Source: Niabella soli DSM 19437
Lineage (GTDB): Bacteria > Bacteroidota > Bacteroidia > Chitinophagales > Chitinophagaceae
DNA length: 64,000 nucleotides
Direction of reading: 5' to 3'
Assembly (NCBI RefSeq): GCF_000243115.2
Contig: NZ_CP007035.1
Coordinates: forward strand, 372,001 to 436,000
In this document: positions 54,703 through 62,784 of the stretch, piece after piece
Numbering within the stretch: the first letter of the stretch is position 1
Layout of the letters: each line of letters opens with the position of its first letter
Translations under genes and position numbers: made by a program
The notes under the pieces: generated by a model
The model's database searches: none
Told to the model about the DNA's origin: nothing
The model's input: only the letters and a program-made list of their open reading frames with translations

Positions 54703-56612
54703 AAAAAGTTAGCTGCGTCCTGCTTTTTATATTAAAATCATGGTGGGGTGTTGCACAGGTGCAACTGCCCCGGATCATACGTGATAGTATGGTTTTACAG
54801 AGAGATACTAAGATCAAAATATGGGGCTGGGCTACTGCCGGTGAAAACGTTACTGTTTTGTTTAAGGGCAAAAAATATAAAACAACAACCGCTCCTGGCG
54901 GGAACTGGGCTGTGCTCCTGGCGCCGGAAAAAGCAGGCGGCCCTTATGAAATGCAGATAACCGGGAAGAATACTATTCTGCTCCGCAATATCCTGATCGG
55001 CGAGGTATGGCTTTGCTCCGGTCAGTCGAATATGGAACATCAGTTGGCGCTGCACAGCGTCGTTTATGCCCGGGAAATAGAAAACGCACATTACCCGGAG
55101 ATCCGCCAGTTTAAGGTGCCCGGCGTTACGAATTTACAGGAGCCGCAAAAAGAGCTGCCTGCAGGTTCCTGGAAGGCTGCTGATCCGGAAGACGTAAAGC
55201 AGTTTTCGGCAGTGGCTTATTTTTTTGCAAAAGCGTTGTATGAAAAATACCATGTGCCCATAGGGCTGATCAATGCCACCTGGGGTGGTTCTCCTATTGA
55301 AGCATGGATGAGTGAAGAAAGCCTGAAACCGTTCCCTGAAATTTACAACAGCGTTTTAAAAAATAAGGATACGGCATATGTCAATAGTTTCGCTTCAGGA
55401 AATACTAACAGCAAACCGCCCGCAATTGCCGATAAAGGGCTGCTGGAAAAATGGTTTAGCCCGGATTATACACCCGTAGGCTGGCGTTCCATTGCCGTTC
55501 CGGGTTATTGGGAAGACCAGGGTATCCGGGACCTGGATGGTGCGGTATGGTACCGCAGGGAGGTGGAAGTGCCGGCGGCAATGACGAAGCAACAGGCGAA
55601 AGTTTTCCTGGGCAGGATCGTGGATGCTGATGACCTGTACATCAACGGGGTGAAAGTGGGCACCACCTCTTACCTGTACCCGCAGCGCCGCTACCCCGTT
55701 CCTGAAGGTGTATTAAAAGCCGGGAAAAATCTTTTTGTGGTGCGCGTTACTAATAATAGCGGCAAAGGAGGTTTTGTGCCGGATAAGCCCTACCAGCTAA
55801 TTGCGGGTGGGGATACAGTTGCATTAACGGGTTACTGGCGCTATAAAGTTGGGCAGGTGTATCTGCCGCGGCAAACTGGGATTACGAATAGTTTTATAAA
55901 ACAATACCAGCCGGCTGCTTTATACAATGCCATGCTGTCGCCGGTTACCGGTTATACCATCAGGGGTTTTGCCTGGTACCAGGGCGAGAGTAATACCGGG
56001 AAACCCCATGCCTACAGCCAGTTACAGCCTGCGATGATCACCGACTGGCGTTCCAGGTGGCACCAGGGAAACCTTCCTTTTTTATTTGTTCAATTGCCGG
56101 GATATATGGAGTATAATTACCTGCCATCCGAAAGCACATGGGCGCTGTTCAGAGAAGCCCAGGCAAAATCCCTGTCTCTGCCCAATACAGGAATGGCCGT
56201 GGCGATTGACCTGGGCGAATGGAATGATATACATCCCGACCGGAAAAAAGAAGTGGGAGACCGGCTGGCGCTGGCTGCCGAGAAGGTTGCTTATAAGGAA
56301 AATATTGTTTACAGTGGCCCGGTTTATCAATCTTCCGCTGTTGAGGGAAATAAAATTATCGTCACATTTAATACTACAGCCAGCGGCCTGGCCACCAGTG
56401 ATGGCGCCCCTCCGGCTGAATTTGCGATCGCGGGCGCCGACAAAAAATTTGTGTGGGCCGATGCCCGGATCGAAGGCCCGCGCATTATTCTGTCGAATGA
56501 TAAAATAGCGGCCCCAAAATTTGTACGCTATGCCTGGGCAGACAACCCGGTGAACCCTAATCTGATCAATAAAGCAGGGCTGCCGGCTGCTCCGTTCAGA
56601 ACAGACCGGTAA
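54699..56612 (+). CDS. SGNH/sialate O-acetylesterase-family carbohydrate esterase with inserted beta-sandwich
   Basis: A 637-residue exported esterase (short signal peptide MKKVSCVLLFILKSWWGVAQ). The SASA-type blocks are LRNILIGEVWLCSGQSNMEH with the catalytic serine, GLINATWGGSPIEAWMS, GFAWYQGESNTG and the Asp-x-x-His motif in EWNDIHPDRKKEVGDRLA. A GH2-like beta-sandwich lies in the middle (AVWYRREVEVPAAM, VDADDLYINGVKVG, LFVVRVTNNSGKGG). In this operon the likely role is removal of acetyl groups from xylan, so the sialate name is only the family label. It is the last gene of the operon and overlaps a terminator. Confidence 0.9.
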   Translation: MKKVSCVLLFILKSWWGVAQVQLPRIIRDSMVLQRDTKIKIWGWATAGENVTVLFKGKKYKTTTAPGGNWAVLLAPEKAGGPYEMQITGKNTILLRNILIGEVWLCSGQSNMEHQLALHSVVYAREIENAHYPEIRQFKVPGVTNLQEPQKELPAGSWKAADPEDVKQFSAVAYFFAKALYEKYHVPIGLINATWGGSPIEAWMSEESLKPFPEIYNSVLKNKDTAYVNSFASGNTNSKPPAIADKGLLEKWFSPDYTPVGWRSIAVPGYWEDQGIRDLDGAVWYRREVEVPAAMTKQQAKVFLGRIVDADDLYINGVKVGTTSYLYPQRRYPVPEGVLKAGKNLFVVRVTNNSGKGGFVPDKPYQLIAGGDTVALTGYWRYKVGQVYLPRQTGITNSFIKQYQPAALYNAMLSPVTGYTIRGFAWYQGESNTGKPHAYSQLQPAMITDWRSRWHQGNLPFLFVQLPGYMEYNYLPSESTWALFREAQAKSLSLPNTGMAVAIDLGEWNDIHPDRKKEVGDRLALAAEKVAYKENIVYSGPVYQSSAVEGNKIIVTFNTTASGLATSDGAPPAEFAIAGADKKFVWADARIEGPRIILSNDKIAAPKFVRYAWADNPVNPNLINKAGLPAAPFRTDR

Positions 56613-56622
56613 GCAGCCCTGC
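56574..56622 (+). terminator. Terminator of the GH67 operon, overlapping the esterase stop codon
   Basis: GCAGGGCTGC (inside the last codons) and GCAGCCCTGC (just after the stop) form a perfect 10-bp stem with a 29-nt loop, followed by TCGTTTTATT. Confidence 0.6.
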
Positions 56623-56674
56623 TCGTTTTATTAAAGAAACAAATTTTTCAAGGTATCAGTATCGCCTCACGCCT

Positions 56675-57028
56675 TTAATAAAAGAATTGCTCGGAGATGA
56701 TCTTTCCGTCCTTTACTTCGTATACGGCGATCTCATCCGTTTTGCTGCGGCCCTGTCCTTTGAAAGTAGCTTCGAAACCCATGGCACAGGCAAAGAAGTT
56801 GCCGGCAACAATAGGAGGGTTGGTATAGCCACCGTGTATTTCTTCAATAAGTTCATTGAACTGTTTTCCTTTTTCATGGATGGCTTCCATGCCCTGAACC
56901 GTGCCCCAATGGCTGTGTGCGGGCTCAATGCTTTTGGCATCGGGCGCATATAATTCTGAGTAAATAGTCTGGAAATCATGCTTTGTGTCCAGCTCGTAAA
57001 AACGATCGGCTACCTGTTGTGTTGTCAT
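56675..57028 (-). CDS. SnoaL-like (NTF2-fold) protein
   Basis: A 117-residue small protein. The NTF2/SnoaL fold is indicated by MTTQQVADRFYELDTKHDF, YAPDAKSIEPAHSHWGTVQG, FACAMGFEATFKG and EIAVYEVKDGKIISEQFFY. Such proteins are steroid-isomerase-like cyclases or binding proteins of unknown reaction. It has no signal peptide and no operon partner; it converges on the end of the xylan region. Confidence 0.8.
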   Translation of the reverse strand: MTTQQVADRFYELDTKHDFQTIYSELYAPDAKSIEPAHSHWGTVQGMEAIHEKGKQFNELIEEIHGGYTNPPIVAGNFFACAMGFEATFKGQGRSKTDEIAVYEVKDGKIISEQFFY

Positions 57029-57114
57029 TGTAATAATTTTTAAATGTTTAAGAACTTAAAATTATTTCGGCGTTATGACAACTGTATGTCAGGAGTGTTA
57101 ATTTTTTGCGGTTG

Positions 57115-57135
57115 CTCCCGCAGATTTTCGCTGAA
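57115..57135. repeat. Dispersed intergenic repeat, family 4 (copy 2)
   Basis: CTCCCGCAGATTTTCGCTGA is nearly the same as CTCCCGCAGATAAACGCTGA at 23632. Confidence 0.45.
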
Positions 57136-57142
57136 CAAGGAA

Positions 57143-59302
57143 TCATTCCACTACCCACCACGAATAACTATTCGGTAATAAAGTAACCGGAAGTACTACC
57201 TCGTAATTCCTGTTAAGGGAATAAGTTCTGGCGGTTCCTTCCTTTTCCCGGATCTTAGCGGTAGTACTAAGGCCGGTATAATATAACGGTATTGTTATTT
57301 GCCGCTTTATTATTTCGTTGGTGGGATTAAACAGCATGATGAAGCCTTTTTCTTTCAAAGAAGGGTTAGTGTGCAGCCAGCCGTCCCAGTCCCGGCCATC
57401 GGCCCGGCGCAGGTGGATGATGTCGGAGTTAAGAATGTTCCGGTACTTTTTATACCACTGAATTACTTTTGAAACCAGCTTTCTCGTAGTATCGGTGTCG
57501 TAAAGCCGGGGGCCTCTGTAACAGGCCTGTATGCCGGCGCCATAATATTGCATCATAAGCTGCTCATAATCGCTGAGATGTTCTGAAAGCGGCTCCAGCA
57601 CTGCTTCCGGACCGCCACCCTGGTAGCGGGTAAGCGGTACAAATCCCCAACCCATAGAAGGGGTTTTGTCCCAGGTGCCATCAAAAATATTTTGCCGGTT
57701 CAATATTTTTTGCTGCGCGCGCGATAACGAAAAATTGACCTCACGATAACCCAATGCAATTTTATTGGTTCCATCCAGGAAATACCAGTCGGGGGCATTG
57801 ATATAAATACCACGGTTATTCAGCCAGTGATACAATTCTTTTTGAATTTCCATTTGCCGCCATTGACTATCGTCCACATCCCTATGCCCGGGATGAGTAG
57901 TTGACGCACAAAGATCACCAGGATAGGGGCCATCGTTCTCCCAGATATCAAACCCGGTACTCGTAAAAAATTGTTTTATTTTATCGCGGTAAGCCAGGCC
58001 CCATTTGCTGCCAAAGCAGGGCGCATTTCCAAAAAAGGCGCCCCCGGTTTTGCCGGTCTTTGGATTGATGACATCATCAGCTTCGCTGATCTTCCTGGAG
58101 CTGAACAAAGAATAGGCGCCGACCTTGATGCCCTTCGTATGCGCGTAATCCGCTATTTTTTTGCAACGGTTCAGGTTTTCGGGAGCGACATTTTCCATAT
58201 TGATATGACTGCCAAAACTCAGGATCAGGGCTTCATAACCGGTGGCGGCACACTGATCGATGGCCTTGTATACCTCATCATCATTTTTACTAACGAGGTG
58301 CATGAAAATGGGATTGGCTGTTGTCCAGGGGGCAATGGTACGGTATAGTTGCTGTACTGCCATACCTCTTCGCTGACGGTCATAGCTATCCATAGCCAGC
58401 TCGTAGGTGCGGATGGAAATAAATTGTCCGCCGGGTTGCAGATCAATGCCGGGGCCATGATCGGGGTATACTTCCAGCAGGCAGGGCGTTTGATAATTAT
58501 AATTCACCTGTGAAGTATAGCCCGGATCCGGTTTCCAGTGAGTCGTCTGGTCGCTCAGGTTATAACGCATGGCATTATTAAAAGCGTAATTGGATTCGAT
58601 ATATAATCCTGAAGGCTTTTCCATTTGTTCCGGGCTTCCTACAACGGCGCTTTGTTCTTCCACCATACCCAGGATCTCATTAACCAGTTGATTGATGCGA
58701 ACTGCTTTGGGAGACCGGTTATCGATGCTCAGCCATTTAGCAATTAAGGGCAGTCCATCGTAAAGCTCATAATGCACAGTGATCTCCAGGCCGCGGAGCG
58801 CGGCTAACGGCGATTGGTAAATAAAATTCAATAGTTTGCCGGTGGCGGATTTCCGGTTCGTTGCCCAGCATTTTGTTTGGGGGCTAAGGTAGGGCGGCAG
58901 GTCCAAAACCTCATGGCGTACATAAACAAAATCACTGTCCCGTTTTTTAAAAGAATCGATCCATTTGGGTAACAGGTAGGCTTGTTCTGTCTGACCATAG
59001 AGGCCGCCTATGTTATATGAAATCCCGTCAAGGGTAACACGCGCCTCGGGTTTTACAGCGCGCAATAATTGTTGACCGGTGCTGCTGTTTTTATAATCGA
59101 TACAGGCTACATTGGGTTGCATCCGAAAACGGCGCTGCACCAACCCGTTGTTCAAAAGGAGCTCTTTTTTATCAGCGCTTTCCGTAACAACTGCCCTGCT
59201 TTTAACCGGCGTAACCAGCCAATCGGATGGCATGGACTGTGCTTGGGTAAATAAAAAATTACAGCAAAAAATGAATGCCAAAAAAAATCCGGACAGCCTC
59301 AT
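57143..59302 (-). CDS. Putative exported glycoside hydrolase, clan GH-D-like, family not assigned
   Basis: A 719-residue protein with signal peptide MRLSGFFLAFIFCCNFLFTQ. The plan resembles GH36-type alpha-galactosidases. It has an N-terminal beta-sandwich (LLNNGLVQRRFRMQPN, YELYDGLPLIAKWLSIDN), a TIM-barrel part (CAATGYEALILSFGSHIN, KIADYAHTKGIKVGAYSLFS, GFDIWENDGPYPGDLCAS) and a C-terminal beta domain (GFIMLFNPTNEIIKRQI). The aspartate in DIWENDGPYPG is where a clan GH-D nucleophile would be expected. I cannot place it in a CAZy family. It is 0.5 kb past the xylan operon on the other strand and has no operator-like site, so a role in xylan use is unproven. Confidence 0.65.
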   Translation of the reverse strand: MRLSGFFLAFIFCCNFLFTQAQSMPSDWLVTPVKSRAVVTESADKKELLLNNGLVQRRFRMQPNVACIDYKNSSTGQQLLRAVKPEARVTLDGISYNIGGLYGQTEQAYLLPKWIDSFKKRDSDFVYVRHEVLDLPPYLSPQTKCWATNRKSATGKLLNFIYQSPLAALRGLEITVHYELYDGLPLIAKWLSIDNRSPKAVRINQLVNEILGMVEEQSAVVGSPEQMEKPSGLYIESNYAFNNAMRYNLSDQTTHWKPDPGYTSQVNYNYQTPCLLEVYPDHGPGIDLQPGGQFISIRTYELAMDSYDRQRRGMAVQQLYRTIAPWTTANPIFMHLVSKNDDEVYKAIDQCAATGYEALILSFGSHINMENVAPENLNRCKKIADYAHTKGIKVGAYSLFSSRKISEADDVINPKTGKTGGAFFGNAPCFGSKWGLAYRDKIKQFFTSTGFDIWENDGPYPGDLCASTTHPGHRDVDDSQWRQMEIQKELYHWLNNRGIYINAPDWYFLDGTNKIALGYREVNFSLSRAQQKILNRQNIFDGTWDKTPSMGWGFVPLTRYQGGGPEAVLEPLSEHLSDYEQLMMQYYGAGIQACYRGPRLYDTDTTRKLVSKVIQWYKKYRNILNSDIIHLRRADGRDWDGWLHTNPSLKEKGFIMLFNPTNEIIKRQITIPLYYTGLSTTAKIREKEGTARTYSLNRNYEVVLPVTLLPNSYSWWVVE

Positions 59303-59551
59303 AGTTTATTAAATTATAAAGCTAAGATAAGCTACGGGCCGTTATGGCTGAAAACAAGGCCAATCTTATTTTTTATTATGAAGAATGATGGGGGCCGAGC
59401 AAACGAATCGGGCTCCCGGTAAAGGGCCGACCGGAATAATCCAGATTACACCTCATAAAATGAAACGCTGGTGCCAGAAAGTAAAGGATCCTCTATCCGT
59501 TTTTTCATGAATAATGGCCATGAATCTGCGGAATCAATTGGAAACGGAAAA
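59303..59551. other. Intergenic gap before the glycoside hydrolase
   Basis: Nothing recognisable beyond a possible G/C-rich stem near 59391-59430 (GGGGGCCGAG...CGGGCTCCC). Confidence 0.4.
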
Positions 59552-59989
59552 TCAAACGGCGGCTTTTACATTTACAGCTATCAGGCCTTTGGGGCCGCGC
59601 TCTATTTCAAAAGCAACTTTCAGGTTTTCTTTTAATTCAACAGCCGATGCGTTCACGTGTACGAAAATGCTTTCGCCTGTATGGGTGTCCTTAATAAATC
59701 CGAATCCTTTGTTGCTGTCGTAAAAAGTAACAACGCCTGTATGGGTGTTATCGACTGGATTTAAGGCCCGGCTATTGGCTACAACGGGTGGGATGTCAGT
59801 AATGGGTTTGTGGGTTCTGTCGGGTGGTGTGGCAGACAGGTTGCCGTATTCATCTACATAGGCAAGCATATCATCAAAGCTTTTGCCTTTATCGGCATGC
59901 TCTTTACGTTCCTGTTTTTTTTCTTCTTTTTTCTTTTTAGCGTTCTTCTTTTTTAATTCTCTTTCCCGTTTATTCCAGCTTTCTGCCAT
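59552..59989 (-). CDS. Cold-shock-domain protein with charged N-terminal helix
   Basis: A 145-residue protein. The first 40 residues are almost only Lys/Glu/Arg (RERELKKKNAKKKKEEKKQE), probably a charged helix. The last 65 residues form a cold-shock domain with RNP1 KGFGFIKD and RNP2 SIFVHVNAS, so it binds single-stranded RNA or DNA. This domain order, with the basic helix in front, is common in Bacteroidota. Two further small genes, one an RRM protein, lie upstream on the same strand. Confidence 0.88.
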   Translation of the reverse strand: MAESWNKRERELKKKNAKKKKEEKKQERKEHADKGKSFDDMLAYVDEYGNLSATPPDRTHKPITDIPPVVANSRALNPVDNTHTGVVTFYDSNKGFGFIKDTHTGESIFVHVNASAVELKENLKVAFEIERGPKGLIAVNVKAAV

Positions 59990-60048
59990 TCTGTTTTTTT
60001 AAGTTAAATAATTAAGTAATGCGATGTCTCGCAGTAATCAGCAAATGC

Positions 60049-60306
60049 CTATTGAGCGGCAGCGCTTAAGCGGGTAAATCCCGATCCGCTGAATAAGCGC
60101 GACAGGTTAATGTCCTTCGTTTGTTTCCACCGTTCCAGGTTTTTAGTGTGCACCACACGCCAGAAGTTTTTTGCTTTCAGCTCATCATAATCACGGGTGT
60201 TTATAAAAATGCCGGTCACAGTTGCCCGATCTTTGAAATGAATGTTTATAGTCCCCGCTTTTTTAGTATTGGTTGCTAAAAATTTTTCTATAGATGCTGC
60301 ATCCAT
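60049..60306 (-). CDS. Conserved small protein of unknown function
   Basis: An 85-residue protein with no signal peptide. FKDRATVTGIFINTRDYDELKAKNFWRVV looks like a short beta-rich unit, followed by a basic segment (WKQTKDINLSRLFSGSGF). I know similar short proteins in Bacteroidota but no function. Its position between a cold-shock-domain gene (59 bp) and an RRM gene (49 bp), all on one strand, suggests a role in RNA binding or cold response. Confidence 0.7.
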   Translation of the reverse strand: MDAASIEKFLATNTKKAGTINIHFKDRATVTGIFINTRDYDELKAKNFWRVVHTKNLERWKQTKDINLSRLFSGSGFTRLSAAAQ

Positions 60307-60355
60307 GTGATCTTCTTTTTAAGGTCTTTAAATAACTGAATAACCGGCATTTCTT

Positions 60356-60628
60356 TTACCAGCGGTTAGAATAGCTGGGCTTTTCTTCTTTGGGACGTGC
60401 CTCGGATACTTTAATAGAGCGGCCGTCCTGCATGGTGCCGTTCAGATCCCGGATCGCCTTAATAGCGGCATTTTCATCCGGCATTTCAACAAATCCAAAA
60501 CCCCTGCTTTGCCGGGTGATTTTGTCTGTGATGACGCGGGCGCTATCCACAGCACCGTATGATGAAAATAATTCAGAAAGGTCTTCAGAGGTAAAGCTGT
60601 ACCCAAGATTGGACACGAAAATGTTCAT
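60356..60628 (-). CDS. RRM-type RNA-binding protein
   Basis: A 90-residue single RRM domain: MNIFVSNLGYSFTSEDL with RNP2 (IFVSNL) and RSRGFGFVEM-like RNP1 (SRGFGFVEMP), then AIKAIRDLNGTMQDGRSIKV and a short basic tail. A longer reading from 60868 exists, but its first 80 residues do not look like protein and run through the promoter, so Met at 60628 is used. It acts as a small RNA chaperone or translation regulator, like cyanobacterial Rbp proteins. The inferred transcription start gives a leader of about 105 nt. Confidence 0.92.
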   Translation of the reverse strand: MNIFVSNLGYSFTSEDLSELFSSYGAVDSARVITDKITRQSRGFGFVEMPDENAAIKAIRDLNGTMQDGRSIKVSEARPKEEKPSYSNRW

Positions 60629-60987
60629 TTTGAAAAAATTTAATAATTGATAAATGATTCGAGAAAGGCAAATAATATAAAGCGGAAATGCTGAAAAGCG
60701 CGTGCTTATAATAGAGCGGTAACTCAAATTAACGGTGCAAAGATACGTTTTTTTCCTTAAAAACCGCTCTTTTCTTTGATAGCACATACAGAAACCGGCA
60801 GATGGCCGTCTGCACAACTCCATGGGATATAAAATTTCCGGGCTCTTCGCTTCCGGAAAGCCGCCCATATATTCCCTTGTAGATGGCGTCGTTTGGTAGT
60901 GTCCGGAACAGCATTTTGCTCAGCGCAGCTATTATAAAAGGGTTTCTTATTAATGCCGGTATTGTATTTTTTAGTAGATTCAATATT
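60629..60987. other. Divergent region between the RRM gene and the Na+/H+ antiporter
   Basis: A 359-bp gap with no further gene. It holds the RRM promoter, an 8-bp inverted repeat around it, and the upstream region of the antiporter gene. Confidence 0.5.
60713..60770 (-). promoter_or_regulatory. RRM-gene promoter flanked by an inverted repeat
   Basis: On the minus strand TATCTTTG (60738-60745) is a full -7 match. AGAGCGGT (60713-60720) and ACCGCTCT (60763-60770) are perfect reverse complements on either side of it, which could be an operator or a structured 5' end. Confidence 0.55.
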
Positions 60988-62559
60988 ATGTTGCATCACC
61001 TTCCCTTTTATCTCCTGCTGATCGTGTTTATTATGCTGTTGGTTATGCTGGCGAAGCGTATTAATGTTGCCTACCCGATCATACTGGTATTGGGTGGGCT
61101 GGCAATCAGCCTGATACCGGCGATGCCGGTAGTGGAAATCAATCACGAACTTATTTTCTTTGTTTTTTTGCCGCCTCTTTTATATGAGGCTGCCTGGCAA
61201 ACTTCCTGGAAAGAGTTTTGGCGGTTCCGGCGTATCATTAGCAGTTTTGCATTTTTGATCGTAATCCTCACCTCCCTGGTGGTGGCCTGGGTAGCCAGCA
61301 GTTTTATCCCCGGGTTTAGCCTGGCATTGGGTTTTCTGTTGGGCGGCATTGTATCGCCCCCCGATGCCGTAAGCGCTTCTGCTATTATGAAATCGGTAAA
61401 AGTGCCCAAGGCGCTGGAGGCCATTATAGAAGGAGAGAGCTTATTGAACGACGCATCGAGCCTGATCGTGTTTCGCTTTGCATTGGTAGCGGTGGAAACG
61501 GGGAGCTTTGTGTTCCGGGATGCCGCCTTTAGTTTTTTCTGGGTGATACTGGCAGGTATTGCTATTGGGCTGGCGGTAGGCTTTTTGTTCTATTTATTGC
61601 ACCGGTGGCTGCCTACTGATGTAAATATCGACCTGGTGTTTACGCTGGTGGCGCCTTATGCAATGTACCTGGCTGCAGAATCGCTCCACGTTTCGGGGGT
61701 GCTGGCGGTTGTGAGCGGGGGGCTGTTCCTGTCTACCCATCAGCACCGGATCATGAACAGCAGCAGCCGGCTCCGGGTCACCAGCGTTTGGTCTGCGCTG
61801 GGCTTTGTGCTCAACGGGCTGGTCTTTATGCTGATCGGGTTGGCGCTGCCATCGATTGCAAACGGGTTGGGAGATGTAAGCATGAACGAGGCGATCGGCT
61901 ACGGCGTACTGATAACAGGGGTGCTCATCGTGGGGCGCCTGCTGTCGGCCTATGGAGCTATTGGTTTTACCCTTTTTATCAGCAGGTATATCCGGACGGC
62001 CGGAGCCCCCCGCAACTGGAAAGCTCCTTTTATATTTGGCTGGTCGGGTATGCGGGGCGTTGTGTCACTGGCTGCGGCTTTATCGATACCCGCGGTTCTT
62101 ACGGGAACAACGATTCCTTTTCCGCAGCGTAACCTGATCCTTTTTATCACTTTTATTGTTATCCTTCTTACGCTGATCGTTCAGGGGCTCACGATGCCCT
62201 GGTTTATAAAAGTACTGCGGCTGGAAGATCCTGATCATCATCCTGCTTATGAAGAAGAACGCAAAATGATCAGTCAACGATTGGCCAGCAATAGTCTGAG
62301 TTATATGCGGGAGCACTATGCGGACGAATTAACTGCACAGCCGGCGCTTCAAAAGATCTCACAGATCTGGGAAAGTAAAAAGGAGTTTACGGGAAATGAA
62401 CAGCTAAACGTGGTTTGCCGCAATGTGTACCTGGAAGTGATCAATAAACAACGGGACTGGTTGCATGAATGGAATAAAGATCTGAAGACCAATGAAGAGA
62501 TCATACGCGGGCAACTGATGCAGTTGGATCTGGAAGAAGAAAAACTGAAGCTCTCCTGA
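60988..62559 (+). CDS. CPA1-family Na+/H+ antiporter
   Basis: A 523-residue inner-membrane protein with about 12 helices and a cytoplasmic tail. The CPA1 core is GGIVSPPDAVSASAIMKSVK and IIEGESLLNDASSLIVFRFA with the ion-binding Asn-Asp pair. The later GWSGMRGVVSLAAALSIP is the family signature of helix 11. It exchanges Na+ (or K+) for protons in pH and salt balance. The start is taken at the ATG 60988 (MLHHLPFYLLL); a longer frame from 60883 adds a non-conserved stretch. Confidence 0.93.
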   Translation: MLHHLPFYLLLIVFIMLLVMLAKRINVAYPIILVLGGLAISLIPAMPVVEINHELIFFVFLPPLLYEAAWQTSWKEFWRFRRIISSFAFLIVILTSLVVAWVASSFIPGFSLALGFLLGGIVSPPDAVSASAIMKSVKVPKALEAIIEGESLLNDASSLIVFRFALVAVETGSFVFRDAAFSFFWVILAGIAIGLAVGFLFYLLHRWLPTDVNIDLVFTLVAPYAMYLAAESLHVSGVLAVVSGGLFLSTHQHRIMNSSSRLRVTSVWSALGFVLNGLVFMLIGLALPSIANGLGDVSMNEAIGYGVLITGVLIVGRLLSAYGAIGFTLFISRYIRTAGAPRNWKAPFIFGWSGMRGVVSLAAALSIPAVLTGTTIPFPQRNLILFITFIVILLTLIVQGLTMPWFIKVLRLEDPDHHPAYEEERKMISQRLASNSLSYMREHYADELTAQPALQKISQIWESKKEFTGNEQLNVVCRNVYLEVINKQRDWLHEWNKDLKTNEEIIRGQLMQLDLEEEKLKLS

Positions 62560-62784
62560 GTATCCTGTGGTTCGGTAAGAACGACATTTTTATCCGGGCG
62601 TAGCGTGCTTTTGAATTGGTTGTACTATTTAGTTCAGCAGGCAGGCGAGGGGCTTCAATATTACCCCCAAAGCGGTTGCAACCTTTATTTGGCAGGATCA
62701 AAACAATAAAACAGATGGAAAAATATTTATTTCCGGTTGGCTGCGTTATTTAGGCGCATGTCTGCGTTCAAAAAATAAACATAT
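62560..62784. other. Convergent intergenic gap
   Basis: Nothing recognisable; no strong hairpin seen. Confidence 0.4.

Noticed and set aside
60629-60868. 80-residue N-terminal extension of the RRM protein
   Set aside because: It would run through a consensus promoter and has no protein-like character; the RRM begins exactly at Met 60628.
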